From positions 1 to 7,225 of the forward strand of contig JAQQAK010000114.1 of assembly GCA_028527945.1 (NCBI GenBank): a stretch of 7,225 nt of DNA, in the 5' to 3' direction. Positions within the stretch are counted from its first letter, which is position 1, and every line of letters begins with the position of its first letter. Origin of the DNA: Spirochaetaceae bacterium. GTDB lineage: Bacteria > Spirochaetota > Spirochaetia > UBA9216. A model generated the notes under the pieces. That model was given only the letters and a program-made list of their open reading frames with translations, was not told the origin of the DNA and did no database searches. Positions 1 to 6,194 of this stretch are shown here, one piece after another. A program made the translations under genes and the position numbers.

Positions 1-1014
1 ATTTTTACAAAAACTCTTCTTATTGCAGTTGCAATAATTTCGACTGTGTTTTTTTCAAGCTGTGATGGCTTAACAAGCGGAGCTGAACCAAGTATCACAG
101 GATTCAGTTCTGACGGTAAAACTGTTGAATATGGTGGTAATTTGACCTTCACAGTAACTGGAAAAGTTGAAAGTGGAGTTATGAACTCAACATTAACTGA
201 TTATGATACAACAATAAAACTTTATGTTGATAATAATGAAACAAAAATAAAAACTCTTGAATTCTCTTCTGCCAATAACTTTGATGAAAATTTCACAATC
301 TCATTTGCAGATTTTGAAACAGGTACTCATGTTGTAAAAGCAAGTGTTTTTGATGCTTCAGGAAAAGAATACGTATATGATGACACTATTACTATTACAG
401 TTGAAGGAGCTATTGAAGCGACAGGAATAACTCTTGATAAATCAACAGTTTCAATAGCATATTCTGGAAGTACAACACTTACAGCAACTATTACACCGTC
501 TGATGTAACAAGTAAAACAGTTACCTGGACAAGCAGTGACACTGATGTGGCAACAGTAAGCGGAACCAGTACAAGCGGAGAAATTACAGCAAAGAGTTCT
601 GGCACAACAACTATTACAGCAACAATAAACGGGAACAAAGCTACATGTTCTGTAACAGTTAAAAGCCCTGACGGAACCAGTTTTGATGAAGCAAAAACTT
701 TAAAAGTTGGAACATCCGCGTCTGCCGGAAAACAATATGTTACTCTTGCAAAAAATAATACAGAAAATTATTTCAAAGTTGAACTAACTTCTACTTCTAA
801 TCTTTGTTTTGCAAAGACCAGCACATTTTCACTTGACTGTACAGCAAACATCTATGATTCAAGTGAAACATCAGTTAGTTCTTCAACACTTTCATTACCT
901 GAATATAGCAGTTATGTATATTGGCAAAATGTATCCAAGGGAACTTATTATATAGTACTTAAACAATCCAGGTTATCTACGACTTCTGGTTATATCTATT
1001 GCTGGAAAGAATAA
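1..1014 (+). CDS. Big_2 (Ig-like) domain lipoprotein, 5' partial
   Basis: The frame is open from base 1 and ends at TAA 1012-1014, giving 337 visible residues. The first in-frame start codon is GTG at 46, but using it would cut through an obvious lipoprotein signal. Residues 1-21 read I-F-T-K-T-L-L, then a hydrophobic stretch, then F-F-S-S-C, with the lipidation Cys at residue 21 (bases 61-63). The true start, probably a few codons before base 1, is therefore missing. After the Cys comes a beta-rich domain (about residues 27-136), then a typical Big_2 bacterial Ig-like domain (about 140-221, bases 418-663) with the T-G-I-T-L-D-K-S opening, the V-T-W-T-S-S-D core and the I-T-A-T-I-N-G end. Last is a roughly 110-residue beta-sandwich-like C-terminal region that faintly resembles PPC domains. 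It is rich in Ser and Thr. The product should be an envelope lipoprotein; an adhesion or binding role is only inferred from Big_2 families. No enzyme motif is seen. It converges with the minus-strand gene ending at 1064. Confidence 0.85.
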   Translation: MFTKTLLIAVAIISTVFFSSCDGLTSGAEPSITGFSSDGKTVEYGGNLTFTVTGKVESGVMNSTLTDYDTTIKLYVDNNETKIKTLEFSSANNFDENFTISFADFETGTHVVKASVFDASGKEYVYDDTITITVEGAIEATGITLDKSTVSIAYSGSTTLTATITPSDVTSKTVTWTSSDTDVATVSGTSTSGEITAKSSGTTTITATINGNKATCSVTVKSPDGTSFDEAKTLKVGTSASAGKQYVTLAKNNTENYFKVELTSTSNLCFAKTSTFSLDCTANIYDSSETSVSSSTLSLPEYSSYVYWQNVSKGTYYIVLKQSRLSTTSGYIYCWKE

Positions 1015-1024
1015 TACTTTTATA

Positions 1025-1055
1025 GGGGATATCTTTAAAGGTATCCCCATTTTTA
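1025..1055 (+). terminator. Rho-independent terminator of the lipoprotein gene
   Basis: The arms GGGGATATC (1025-1033) and GGTATCCCC (1040-1048) form a 9-bp stem around the loop TTTAAA, followed by ATTTTT. It lies 10 bases after the lipoprotein stop. The one non-Watson-Crick pair is a U-G wobble in the plus-strand RNA but a C-A mismatch in the minus-strand RNA. Only the plus side has the U tract, so it is mainly a plus-strand terminator. Confidence 0.85.
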
Positions 1056-1063
1056 TCAAAAAA

Positions 1064-2476
1064 TTAGTGCGGTTCTGAGACAAGACAAGAATCTGCTATC
1101 TTCAGACCTTCAATTTCATCACATTTTGTTGCATCTTTCTTTAACAGGCCAAATCTTTCGTAGGTTAATATTCTGCGCTTACGTTCACCTCGTTTAAAAT
1201 TAAGGTAATCATGCCTTGTTACTATTCCTGTTATTGCGTCATCATCAACAACAGGAAGATGCCCTATATTATTTTCAAGCATTAACTCATCAATTTCTCT
1301 AACAGTTGAAGAGGAATTTATAGTGACAAGTTTTCTTGTCATATAAGCCTTTACCGGAGCACGCATTTGATCAGCCCGGCGCCCCTTCATAATATCCCGT
1401 AAAGTAAGAAATCCTGCAAGGCGACCATTTTCATTAACAACCGGAGCGCCGGTAAAAGAAGCATTTTCTAATTCTTTAGAAGCATCCATTAAGCTCATAT
1501 CAGATTTCAGCGTAAATACTTCTTCTGTCATAAGATCAGCGGCTGTATATGCTGGTGAAAACATCCTATCAAGAAGGCTGAGCAGATTACGGTAAACCAA
1601 AGGCGCATTTTCAGTTTTAATAATAGCTGAAGCAGCTTGATGATGTCCGCCTCCGCCGAATTCTGCCATAATTTCATTAAGCCGTATATTTTGTTTTTGA
1701 TTACGACCAACAATTAAAAGTTTTTTTCGCTTTTTTATATAAAAAAACGCAAGATATACTCCAGCATTTTCTACTTCAAAAATCTTTTCTACAACAGCAT
1801 TAATACCTTTTGATTCTTCTTCAAGCTCAGTATAACTGGTTATAACAAAATGCCCCTGAATATTTTTGTATTCTATTGTATTTAAAACCTGATGAAAAAG
1901 ACTGATTTGTAATTTTCGCTTTAAAGGCTGAAGAAAGTGTGAAACAAGCTTTAAATCAGCTCCGCAGTCAATAAGCCAGGAGGCAACTTCAAAATCTTTT
2001 TTATGTACATTTTGATGGGTAAAGTTTCCAGTATCAGCATAAATTCCAGATAAAGCAATTGTCGCGTCTTCAGAACCTACCCTGATACCAAGAGCCATAA
2101 GCCGTTCTCCAAGCTGAGTAGTATTGGCTCCGTAAGATTTTTCATTAATTATTGCGTTTGGAATATCTTTGGAATCTGCAGGATGGTGATCAAAAACTTC
2201 GACTTCATAATCATCATTATCAATATGTGAAAGGTACTCTGATATACGGCCGGAAGTACGGGTATCAACAACTACAATTCGACTAACGTTCTTTCCATCA
2301 AGCTCTTTTGGATTAAGAAATGATAAGTGGTTTTTATACATATTATGAAGATTCATTGCGACAGGATGAATAAGCCGGCTTTTTACTGGCAAATAATCAG
2401 GAAAAAGATATCGTGCAAGGACAATAGATCCTATGCAGTCAAGATCCATATTGGTATGACCAACAATGATTTTCAT
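1064..2476 (-). CDS. DHH/DHHA1 phosphoesterase with tandem CBS domains
   Basis: This 470-aa cytosolic protein has no signal peptide or membrane segment. The DHH catalytic domain shows the expected metal ligands: H7, D11 and D13 in G-H-T-N-M-D-L-D; D71 in V-V-V-D-T-R; D96-H97-H98; and D148 in Y-A-D-T-G-N-F. The DHHA1 substrate motif G-G-G-G-H-H-Q-A-A is at 274-282. Two CBS domains follow (about 313-365 and 377-430), then a basic tail. Family knowledge points to a Mn-dependent phosphodiesterase or phosphatase of the NrnA (nanoRNase/pAp phosphatase) type, possibly gated by adenine nucleotides at the CBS pair. The same DHH-DHHA1-CBS-CBS order forms the front half of long bacterial tRNA nucleotidyltransferase (CCA/poly-A polymerase) fusions, but no nucleotidyltransferase part is present here and the stop runs straight into intergenic DNA. 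The ATG at 2476 is preceded by GAGAG. The gene lies 15 bases after the marC stop, so the two are probably cotranscribed. The exact substrate is unknown. Confidence 0.88.
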   Translation of the reverse strand: MKIIVGHTNMDLDCIGSIVLARYLFPDYLPVKSRLIHPVAMNLHNMYKNHLSFLNPKELDGKNVSRIVVVDTRTSGRISEYLSHIDNDDYEVEVFDHHPADSKDIPNAIINEKSYGANTTQLGERLMALGIRVGSEDATIALSGIYADTGNFTHQNVHKKDFEVASWLIDCGADLKLVSHFLQPLKRKLQISLFHQVLNTIEYKNIQGHFVITSYTELEEESKGINAVVEKIFEVENAGVYLAFFYIKKRKKLLIVGRNQKQNIRLNEIMAEFGGGGHHQAASAIIKTENAPLVYRNLLSLLDRMFSPAYTAADLMTEEVFTLKSDMSLMDASKELENASFTGAPVVNENGRLAGFLTLRDIMKGRRADQMRAPVKAYMTRKLVTINSSSTVREIDELMLENNIGHLPVVDDDAITGIVTRHDYLNFKRGERKRRILTYERFGLLKKDATKCDEIEGLKIADSCLVSEPH

Positions 2477-2491
2477 TTTATAACTCTCTCA

Positions 2492-3163
2492 TTACGCAAG
2501 CCCCGGAAGAAGTTCTTTCAAACCATTTGTAAATATTATAAAGGCAAGACTTAATAAAATTATACCGCCAATTCGTGTAATGATAGCGCTCCCCTTTCCT
2601 CCAAGGTAATTCGCAAGAGGTACAGAAAAAAGGCCGGTAGCATACACAAAAAGACCATGAATTATGATACATCCCGAAATTGCCAGTTTATCAACAACAT
2701 TTCCAGCAGACGCGGCCTGTGTAACAACAAGAGAAATACTTCCGGCGCCAACCATAAGCGGAAAAACCAGAGGAGATACAACAAGTGTACGCCATTCTTC
2801 ATCGTCTTCTTCGGTATCATCTGAGCTATCAGTATCTGTAAGACCGGCAAGAGGCTTTGCTTTTTTTCGGGGAGATTCTCCCTTCATTATCATAGGTAGA
2901 GATGAAAGAATAAGAATAAGACCGCCGGCCGCACCAAGAGCTGCTACAGATATGCCAAGATAACGAAAAAGAGCCTCACCGGCCCATGCCGAAACTATTA
3001 AAATTATAGTAGAAAAAAAACCAGCTCTAAAAGCTATTTTTCTTTGAATTTTTCGTGAATAGCCTTCAGTAAATACTGAGTAAGGACCAATAACCGCAAA
3101 AGGGCTGAACATTGCAAATAAAGCAATTTGAAACAAAACCAACTCATTCAAACTGAAGTTCAT
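2492..3163 (-). CDS. MarC family (UPF0056) integral membrane protein
   Basis: This 223-aa protein has about six hydrophobic segments (roughly residues 8-30, 45-66, 71-93, 126-149, 158-184 and 195-215). It carries the MarC hallmarks: F-S-P-F-A-V-I-G-P-Y in TM1 and S-P-L-V-F-P-L-M-V-G-A-G-S-I in TM4, equivalent to the usual P-L-A-x-P-L-L-x-G-P-G. The central loop (about 97-124) is longer than usual, with a basic part (R-K-K-A-K) followed by a strongly acidic run at 110-123 (D, T, S, E). The family's function is unresolved; the old link to multiple antibiotic resistance in E. coli was later withdrawn, so no transport substrate is claimed. The ATG at 3163 has no Shine-Dalgarno sequence, and a perfect -10 box ends five bases upstream. 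It is the first gene of a two-gene unit with the DHH-CBS gene downstream. Confidence 0.87.
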   Translation of the reverse strand: MNFSLNELVLFQIALFAMFSPFAVIGPYSVFTEGYSRKIQRKIAFRAGFFSTIILIVSAWAGEALFRYLGISVAALGAAGGLILILSSLPMIMKGESPRKKAKPLAGLTDTDSSDDTEEDDEEWRTLVVSPLVFPLMVGAGSISLVVTQAASAGNVVDKLAISGCIIIHGLFVYATGLFSVPLANYLGGKGSAIITRIGGIILLSLAFIIFTNGLKELLPGLA

Positions 3164-3168
3164 AGCTT

Positions 3169-3198
3169 ATTATATTATCATTTTTAATATAGGTGCAA
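3169..3198 (-). promoter_or_regulatory. Putative sigma-70 type promoter of marC, leaderless layout
   Basis: On the minus strand a perfect TATAAT (3174-3169) lies 18 bases after TTGCAC (3198-3193), a weak -35 sharing only TTG with the consensus. Only five bases (AAGCT) separate the -10 box from the marC ATG, so the expected start site falls on or next to the A of the ATG. A second -10-like TATATT a little upstream would give a leader of about 20 bases that still lacks a Shine-Dalgarno sequence. Either promoter lies just beyond the terminator at 3211-3241, which would separate marC from the ABC operon. Confidence 0.55.
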
Positions 3199-3210
3199 GA
3201 TAAATATTGC

Positions 3211-3241
3211 AAAAATGGTACGGAACCAACGGTCCCGCACC
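3211..3241 (-). terminator. Rho-independent terminator, minus strand, distal
   Basis: In the minus-strand RNA, GGTGCGGGACC and GGUUCCGUACC pair over 11 bp around a 3-base loop (3241-3217), followed by AUUUUU (3216-3211). Two pairs are G-U in the minus RNA but would be A-C mismatches in the plus RNA, and the U run is on the minus side. Both facts fix the direction. It would stop transcription coming from the ABC operon before the marC promoter. It lies about 170 bases after the last stop codon and backs up the nearer hairpin at 3353-3402. Confidence 0.78.
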
Positions 3242-3246
3242 AAATA

Positions 3247-3289
3247 ACGAAGCGTAGAGTCTCACTCTTAAAAAAGAGAAATTCTCTTT
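3247..3289 (-). other. Cluster of small hairpins in the intergenic region
   Basis: Three short inverted repeats lie in a row: AAAGAG/CTCTTT (3273-3289, 5-base loop, followed by six U in the minus RNA), AGAGT-CTC-ACTCT (3256-3268), and the small ACG-AAG-CGT (3247-3255). They lie between two larger terminator-like hairpins and contain no plausible reading frame. The first could act as a weak terminator. The whole block could be a structured 3' UTR or a small RNA. No known RNA family was recognised. Confidence 0.35.
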
Positions 3290-3340
3290 ATAAATAAACC
3301 AAATTAGCTTTGATTTATTTTTTATAATTTAAAACTTTTT

Positions 3341-3402
3341 TAAAATTAAATTGGTTCTCTTTAAAAGTCAGAAAGATACAAGAACTGACTTTTAAAAGAA
3401 CC
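3341..3402 (-). terminator. Long hairpin after the binding-protein gene, likely terminator or mRNA stabiliser
   Basis: The arms 3385-3402 and 3353-3371 pair over 18 bp with one bulged base and a 13-base loop. In minus-strand RNA the first arm runs GGUUCUUUUAAAAGUCAG. The stem starts six bases after the binding-protein stop codon and is followed by a broken U-rich tract (AAUUUAAUUUU, 3352-3342). The position suits an operon terminator or a 3' end that protects the transcript. Because the U tract is interrupted by A's, termination may be incomplete, which fits a second terminator at 3211-3241. Confidence 0.68.
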
Positions 3403-3408
3403 TGAAAA

Positions 3409-4509
3409 TTATTCAGAAATCTTGTAAACGAGAACAAGACCTGATCTCTGATAGAGCTGTGAAACTTCAATAAGTCCCATACCTCCGGCATTTGCGGCAA
3501 TAAGGTTTGATACCCATGTTGTTCCAAAATCAACCTGACCTGTGTAAACAGCAGTTGTTTCACCTATGTCCCCACCGCCAGGAACAAGCTCTACCTCAAG
3601 TCCAACTTCCTCGTAAAATCCCTTGTCCTTTGCTACGTAGTAACCCATGAACTGAGACTGAGGTAACCATTTGAGCTGAATCTTTACAGAAGATTTTTCA
3701 ACACTGAAACTTCCGTCTGAAGCTTCTGCAGCCTCCCAGTATGATGCATCTCTAATATCATCAAGAGTCAAAGTTTTAAGTTTATCCGCTGCTACAGAAT
3801 CCTCAAGTTTAATATATTTCTTGGCAAGTTCAAGAGTTTGAGCCATTGCAGCTTCTTCCATTTTACCATATTCACTAACAGGATTACCGGCAGTATCTGT
3901 CTCTACAAGTTTTTTAACCTCGTTAGCCATATAAAGCTGGTGGTCAGGAGAAACTGAAGAACCGTTGTTAAAAACGATCTCTGCTGCTTCTTCTACATTA
4001 GCACAAGCATATGCCCAGCCCTTCATTGAAGCATAGATGAATGCCTTAACTGTTTCAGGATTTGCTTCAGCAAATTCTTTTGTACAGAAAAGATTATCTT
4101 CAAGCATTGCAACGCCTTCATCGTTCATGTCAATTACTTTTACAGAATCGCCATAACCATAACCACCATCATAACTATTCTTAACAAGACCAAGTTCATT
4201 ATATGTCATAGCAGAAGCTGCAAGAATTGAATCATCATCAAATCCGTCCATATCAAATGCCTGGCTAAGATATGTTGTAGGCTGTCCGTATTTTGTTAAA
4301 AGAGCCTGAATCTCATACTCATTTCCAAGTCCCCAGTTTCCTACCTGTCCTTTACTTGCTGCATCTACAACAACTGTTTCAGCTGTAGCATCTGCTGGAT
4401 AATAGGAAACTTCGCCTTCTTCCTGTGCCCCATTGGCCATTACAGGTACAATTGCACTAATTAAAATCATTAATGTGAATAAAGATTTTAAGCAATTTCT
4501 CTTTTTCAT
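3409..4509 (-). CDS. NMT1/THI5-like ABC transporter substrate-binding protein, circularly permuted
   Basis: This is a 366-aa periplasmic binding protein. ATG at 4509 was chosen because GGAGGA lies at an ideal distance; the frame is open to a TTG at 4530, but that start would overlap the ribosome site. Residues 1-25 form a Sec signal peptide (M-K-K-R, a hydrophobic core, cleavage after V-M-A, then N-G-A-Q-E-E). There is no lipobox Cys. What follows is the NMT1/THI5 fold in an unusual order. Residues about 48-255 match the usual middle and C-terminal parts: V-G-N-W-G-L-G-N-E-Y-E at 56-66, A-M-T-Y-N-E at 100-105, D-M-N-D-E-G-V-A-M-L-E-D at 127-138, and K-G-W-A-Y at 163-167. A Ser-rich linker (about 262-274) leads to residues 275-363, which match the usual mature N-terminus: V-K-I-Q-L-K-W-L-P-Q-S-Q-F, then D-F-G-T-T-W-V-S-N-L, then Q-R-S-G-L-V-L-V. 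The protein ends three residues later. Ligand candidates from the family are thiamin-pyrimidine precursors or riboflavin, and this is not resolved. It is the last gene of the ABC operon. Confidence 0.87.
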   Translation of the reverse strand: MKKRNCLKSLFTLMILISAIVPVMANGAQEEGEVSYYPADATAETVVVDAASKGQVGNWGLGNEYEIQALLTKYGQPTTYLSQAFDMDGFDDDSILAASAMTYNELGLVKNSYDGGYGYGDSVKVIDMNDEGVAMLEDNLFCTKEFAEANPETVKAFIYASMKGWAYACANVEEAAEIVFNNGSSVSPDHQLYMANEVKKLVETDTAGNPVSEYGKMEEAAMAQTLELAKKYIKLEDSVAADKLKTLTLDDIRDASYWEAAEASDGSFSVEKSSVKIQLKWLPQSQFMGYYVAKDKGFYEEVGLEVELVPGGGDIGETTAVYTGQVDFGTTWVSNLIAANAGGMGLIEVSQLYQRSGLVLVYKISE

Positions 4510-4513
4510 TTTG

Positions 4514-4519
4514 TCCTCC
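4514..4519 (-). promoter_or_regulatory. Strong Shine-Dalgarno sequence of the binding-protein gene
   Basis: GGAGGA lies four bases before the ATG at 4509 and decides that start against the in-frame TTG at 4530. It is the strongest ribosome site in the window, which suits a binding protein made in excess over its membrane partners. Confidence 0.8.
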
Positions 4520-4550
4520 AAAATTAACAAAAATAAGTTTTATATCAAGT

Positions 4551-4563
4551 TTAAGCCGCTTAA
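4551..4563 (-). repeat. Small inverted repeat between permease 2 and the binding-protein gene
   Basis: TTAAGCGGCTTAA directly follows the permease 2 stop and can fold into a 5-bp stem with a 3-base loop. The 54-base gap is the only real gap in the operon. A TTGATA element about 17 bases before a poor -10 match is also present, so separate expression of the binding protein by processing or a weak internal promoter is possible but unproven. Confidence 0.35.
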
Positions 4564-5388
4564 TTAACGGCGACCTTTCAATGAAAGATCCTCAATTATT
4601 AATAAAATAATATACAAGCCGACACCGATTACAAACGCGGCGGCTATATAAGCCCATGCTGTAGCATACTGAGCCAGAACAATATTCTCTCTTATCTGAC
4701 GCCCTACACCAATTATGTATTCAGCAAAATACTCACTTACCATAGCGCTTATTACACTTCCAGGAACACTAACTTTAAGCGCTGTAAAGACATATGGAAT
4801 ACTGTTAGGCACTCTAAGCTTAAAAAAGACAGTACTTTTCTTGGCCGCAATTGATTTCATAAGATCCTCAGAAAACGGCTTAAGCTCATTAAAACCTCGA
4901 TAAGCGTTAATACTCATCGAAACAGTACAGGTAATCATTACAACAAGCATCTTGGCAAGCATACTTCTTGTATTTGGATCACGGCTAAAATCTTTTGTAA
5001 GATTTGTCATGATTGGCGCTATTGCTATTATAGGAACAGCATTGAACGCTGAAACAATTGTAAGCCCGCCAGCTCCCCATTTAGGAAAGGCTGTAGCTAT
5101 CATTGCAAGCAAATACCCAAGCAGTGAACCAAGAATAAGTCCTCCAAAAGCAACCTTAATAGTTGCTGCTGAGTTTCTTAGAATTGAAGGCATATTCTCT
5201 GAGACAATGCCAATAATTCTACTTGGTACAGGCAAAGTAAACGTATCTGCTTTTAAAACCTTATGCAAAATGCCAGATTGCCATAAAATAATTACCAATA
5301 CTCCAAACAATACAGGTAAAAGTACAGTAGAAACCTTTCCTGAATTTATCTTCAAAGTTTTCTTGTTACTCATTGCCACGCCACTCAT
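4564..5388 (-). CDS. ABC transporter permease 2 (BPD_transp_1; ThiX/SsuC/TauC-like)
   Basis: This 274-aa inner-membrane permease has about six hydrophobic segments (roughly 21-38, 73-99, 108-127, 145-163, 198-218 and 240-265). The cytoplasmic coupling (EAA-like) loop reads D-L-M-K-S-I-A-A at about 175-182 and continues to R-V-P-N-S-I-P-Y-V-F-T-A-L-K-V. This is the family pattern with the first Glu replaced by Asp and the usual late-loop Gly replaced. The N-terminus carries a short basic tail. ATG 5388 overlaps the permease 1 stop by four bases (ATGA), and GAGAGGG lies eight bases upstream, so translation is probably coupled. Another Met at codon 6 lacks a ribosome site. It is clearly different in sequence from permease 1, so the channel is probably a heterodimer of the two rather than the ThiX-type homodimer. 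Length is normal for the family. Confidence 0.88.
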   Translation of the reverse strand: MSGVAMSNKKTLKINSGKVSTVLLPVLFGVLVIILWQSGILHKVLKADTFTLPVPSRIIGIVSENMPSILRNSAATIKVAFGGLILGSLLGYLLAMIATAFPKWGAGGLTIVSAFNAVPIIAIAPIMTNLTKDFSRDPNTRSMLAKMLVVMITCTVSMSINAYRGFNELKPFSEDLMKSIAAKKSTVFFKLRVPNSIPYVFTALKVSVPGSVISAMVSEYFAEYIIGVGRQIRENIVLAQYATAWAYIAAAFVIGVGLYIILLIIEDLSLKGRR

Positions 5389-6194
5389 GCTTTTGCCCTC
5401 TCATATGGCGAAACAAGTTTTTCAAGAAGAACCATTAGCTGATAACTTAAAATACCAACTATCGCGCTTACAAAAACTATTTGCCAGAAAACATAGATAC
5501 TCATTGCGTGCTTAAGCGACTGAGACAACATACAGCCAAGACCACCGCCACCCTGAAGGGTATCTACAAGAATAGACGCGGTAATTGCCATTGGCGCGGA
5601 TATTTTCAATCCGGTAAAGAAATACGGCACACAAGCCGGCAGAAGCAGTTTCGTATACAATTGAAACTTGCTTGCGGCAATAGAATGCATTAATTCCAGC
5701 TGTTGCTGACTAACAGACTTTAAGCCTGCAAGTGTATTTGTCGCCACAGGATAAAACGTAAGTATAGCGGCTATAATGATTCGACTTTTATTTATATCCT
5801 TGGTAACTGCCAAAACAATAGGAGCCATACCAAGAATAGGAATCATCTGAATCATCATCAAATACGGAAAAATTGTCTTTTCAACCGGAAGGAAAAGCTT
5901 CATAAGAAGTGCCAGCAGAAATCCTACTGCAATTCCAATAAGAAAACCTACTCCGGCACGCCATAATGTTATTCCTGCATTGCTCATTACTATCTGAATC
6001 GCAGTCATTTTATTACTGACCATAGCAGAACTGAAAACAGACTGAACAATCTGACCTAAATGAGGCAGAACATTCTGTGGTGTACGCTTTGTCTGAGCTA
6101 TTACAGTAGCTCCAATTTCCCAAACACCTACAAGGCCGAGAAACCAGACAAAGGTAACAAACCAGTTAGATTTTTTTTCTGTTTGTCCGGCCAT
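5385..6194 (-). CDS. ABC transporter permease 1 (BPD_transp_1; ThiX/SsuC/TauC-like)
   Basis: This 269-aa inner-membrane permease has hydrophobic segments at about 11-33, 76-102, 107-130, 137-156, 189-210 and 233-257. The EAA-like coupling loop is at about 167-184 (E-L-M-H-S-I-A-A-S-K-F, then K-L-L-L-P-A-C-V-P-Y-F-F-T-G-L-K), closer to consensus than that of permease 2. A G-G-G-G-L-G turn at 215-220 is typical of the group. The ATG at 6194 follows the ATPase stop codon with no gap (TAG-ATG), and GAGGG inside the end of the ATPase gene lies seven bases upstream. The tight joins on both sides show a single operon. The family imports sulfonates, taurine, nitrate, pyrimidine precursors or riboflavin; the sequence does not choose among these. 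Confidence 0.9.
   Translation of the reverse strand: MAGQTEKKSNWFVTFVWFLGLVGVWEIGATVIAQTKRTPQNVLPHLGQIVQSVFSSAMVSNKMTAIQIVMSNAGITLWRAGVGFLIGIAVGFLLALLMKLFLPVEKTIFPYLMMIQMIPILGMAPIVLAVTKDINKSRIIIAAILTFYPVATNTLAGLKSVSQQQLELMHSIAASKFQLYTKLLLPACVPYFFTGLKISAPMAITASILVDTLQGGGGLGCMLSQSLKHAMSIYVFWQIVFVSAIVGILSYQLMVLLEKLVSPYERAKA

Noticed and set aside
1025..1048. Bidirectional terminator shared by the convergent genes
   Set aside because: The minus-strand RNA has a C-A mismatch in the stem and no U run after it, so only plus-strand use is supported.
1064..1120. Frameshift or truncation removing a nucleotidyltransferase domain from the DHH-CBS gene
   Set aside because: The bases after the stop lead directly into the neighbouring terminator and the convergent lipoprotein gene, with no remnant of such a domain in any frame.
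2664..2963. 99-codon plus-strand frame opposite marC
   Set aside because: It is a shadow of the MarC gene, with its Ser/Arg-rich composition coming from the complement of the acidic and hydrophobic codons.
3211..3300. tRNA or known small RNA gene in the hairpin-rich spacer
   Set aside because: No cloverleaf, TTCGANNC-type motif or CCA end was found; the hairpins fit terminators and simple inverted repeats better.
4952..5515. 187-codon plus-strand frame opposite the permeases
   Set aside because: It is antisense to two well-supported permease genes and spans their overlap; its sequence shows only the reverse image of membrane-segment codons.
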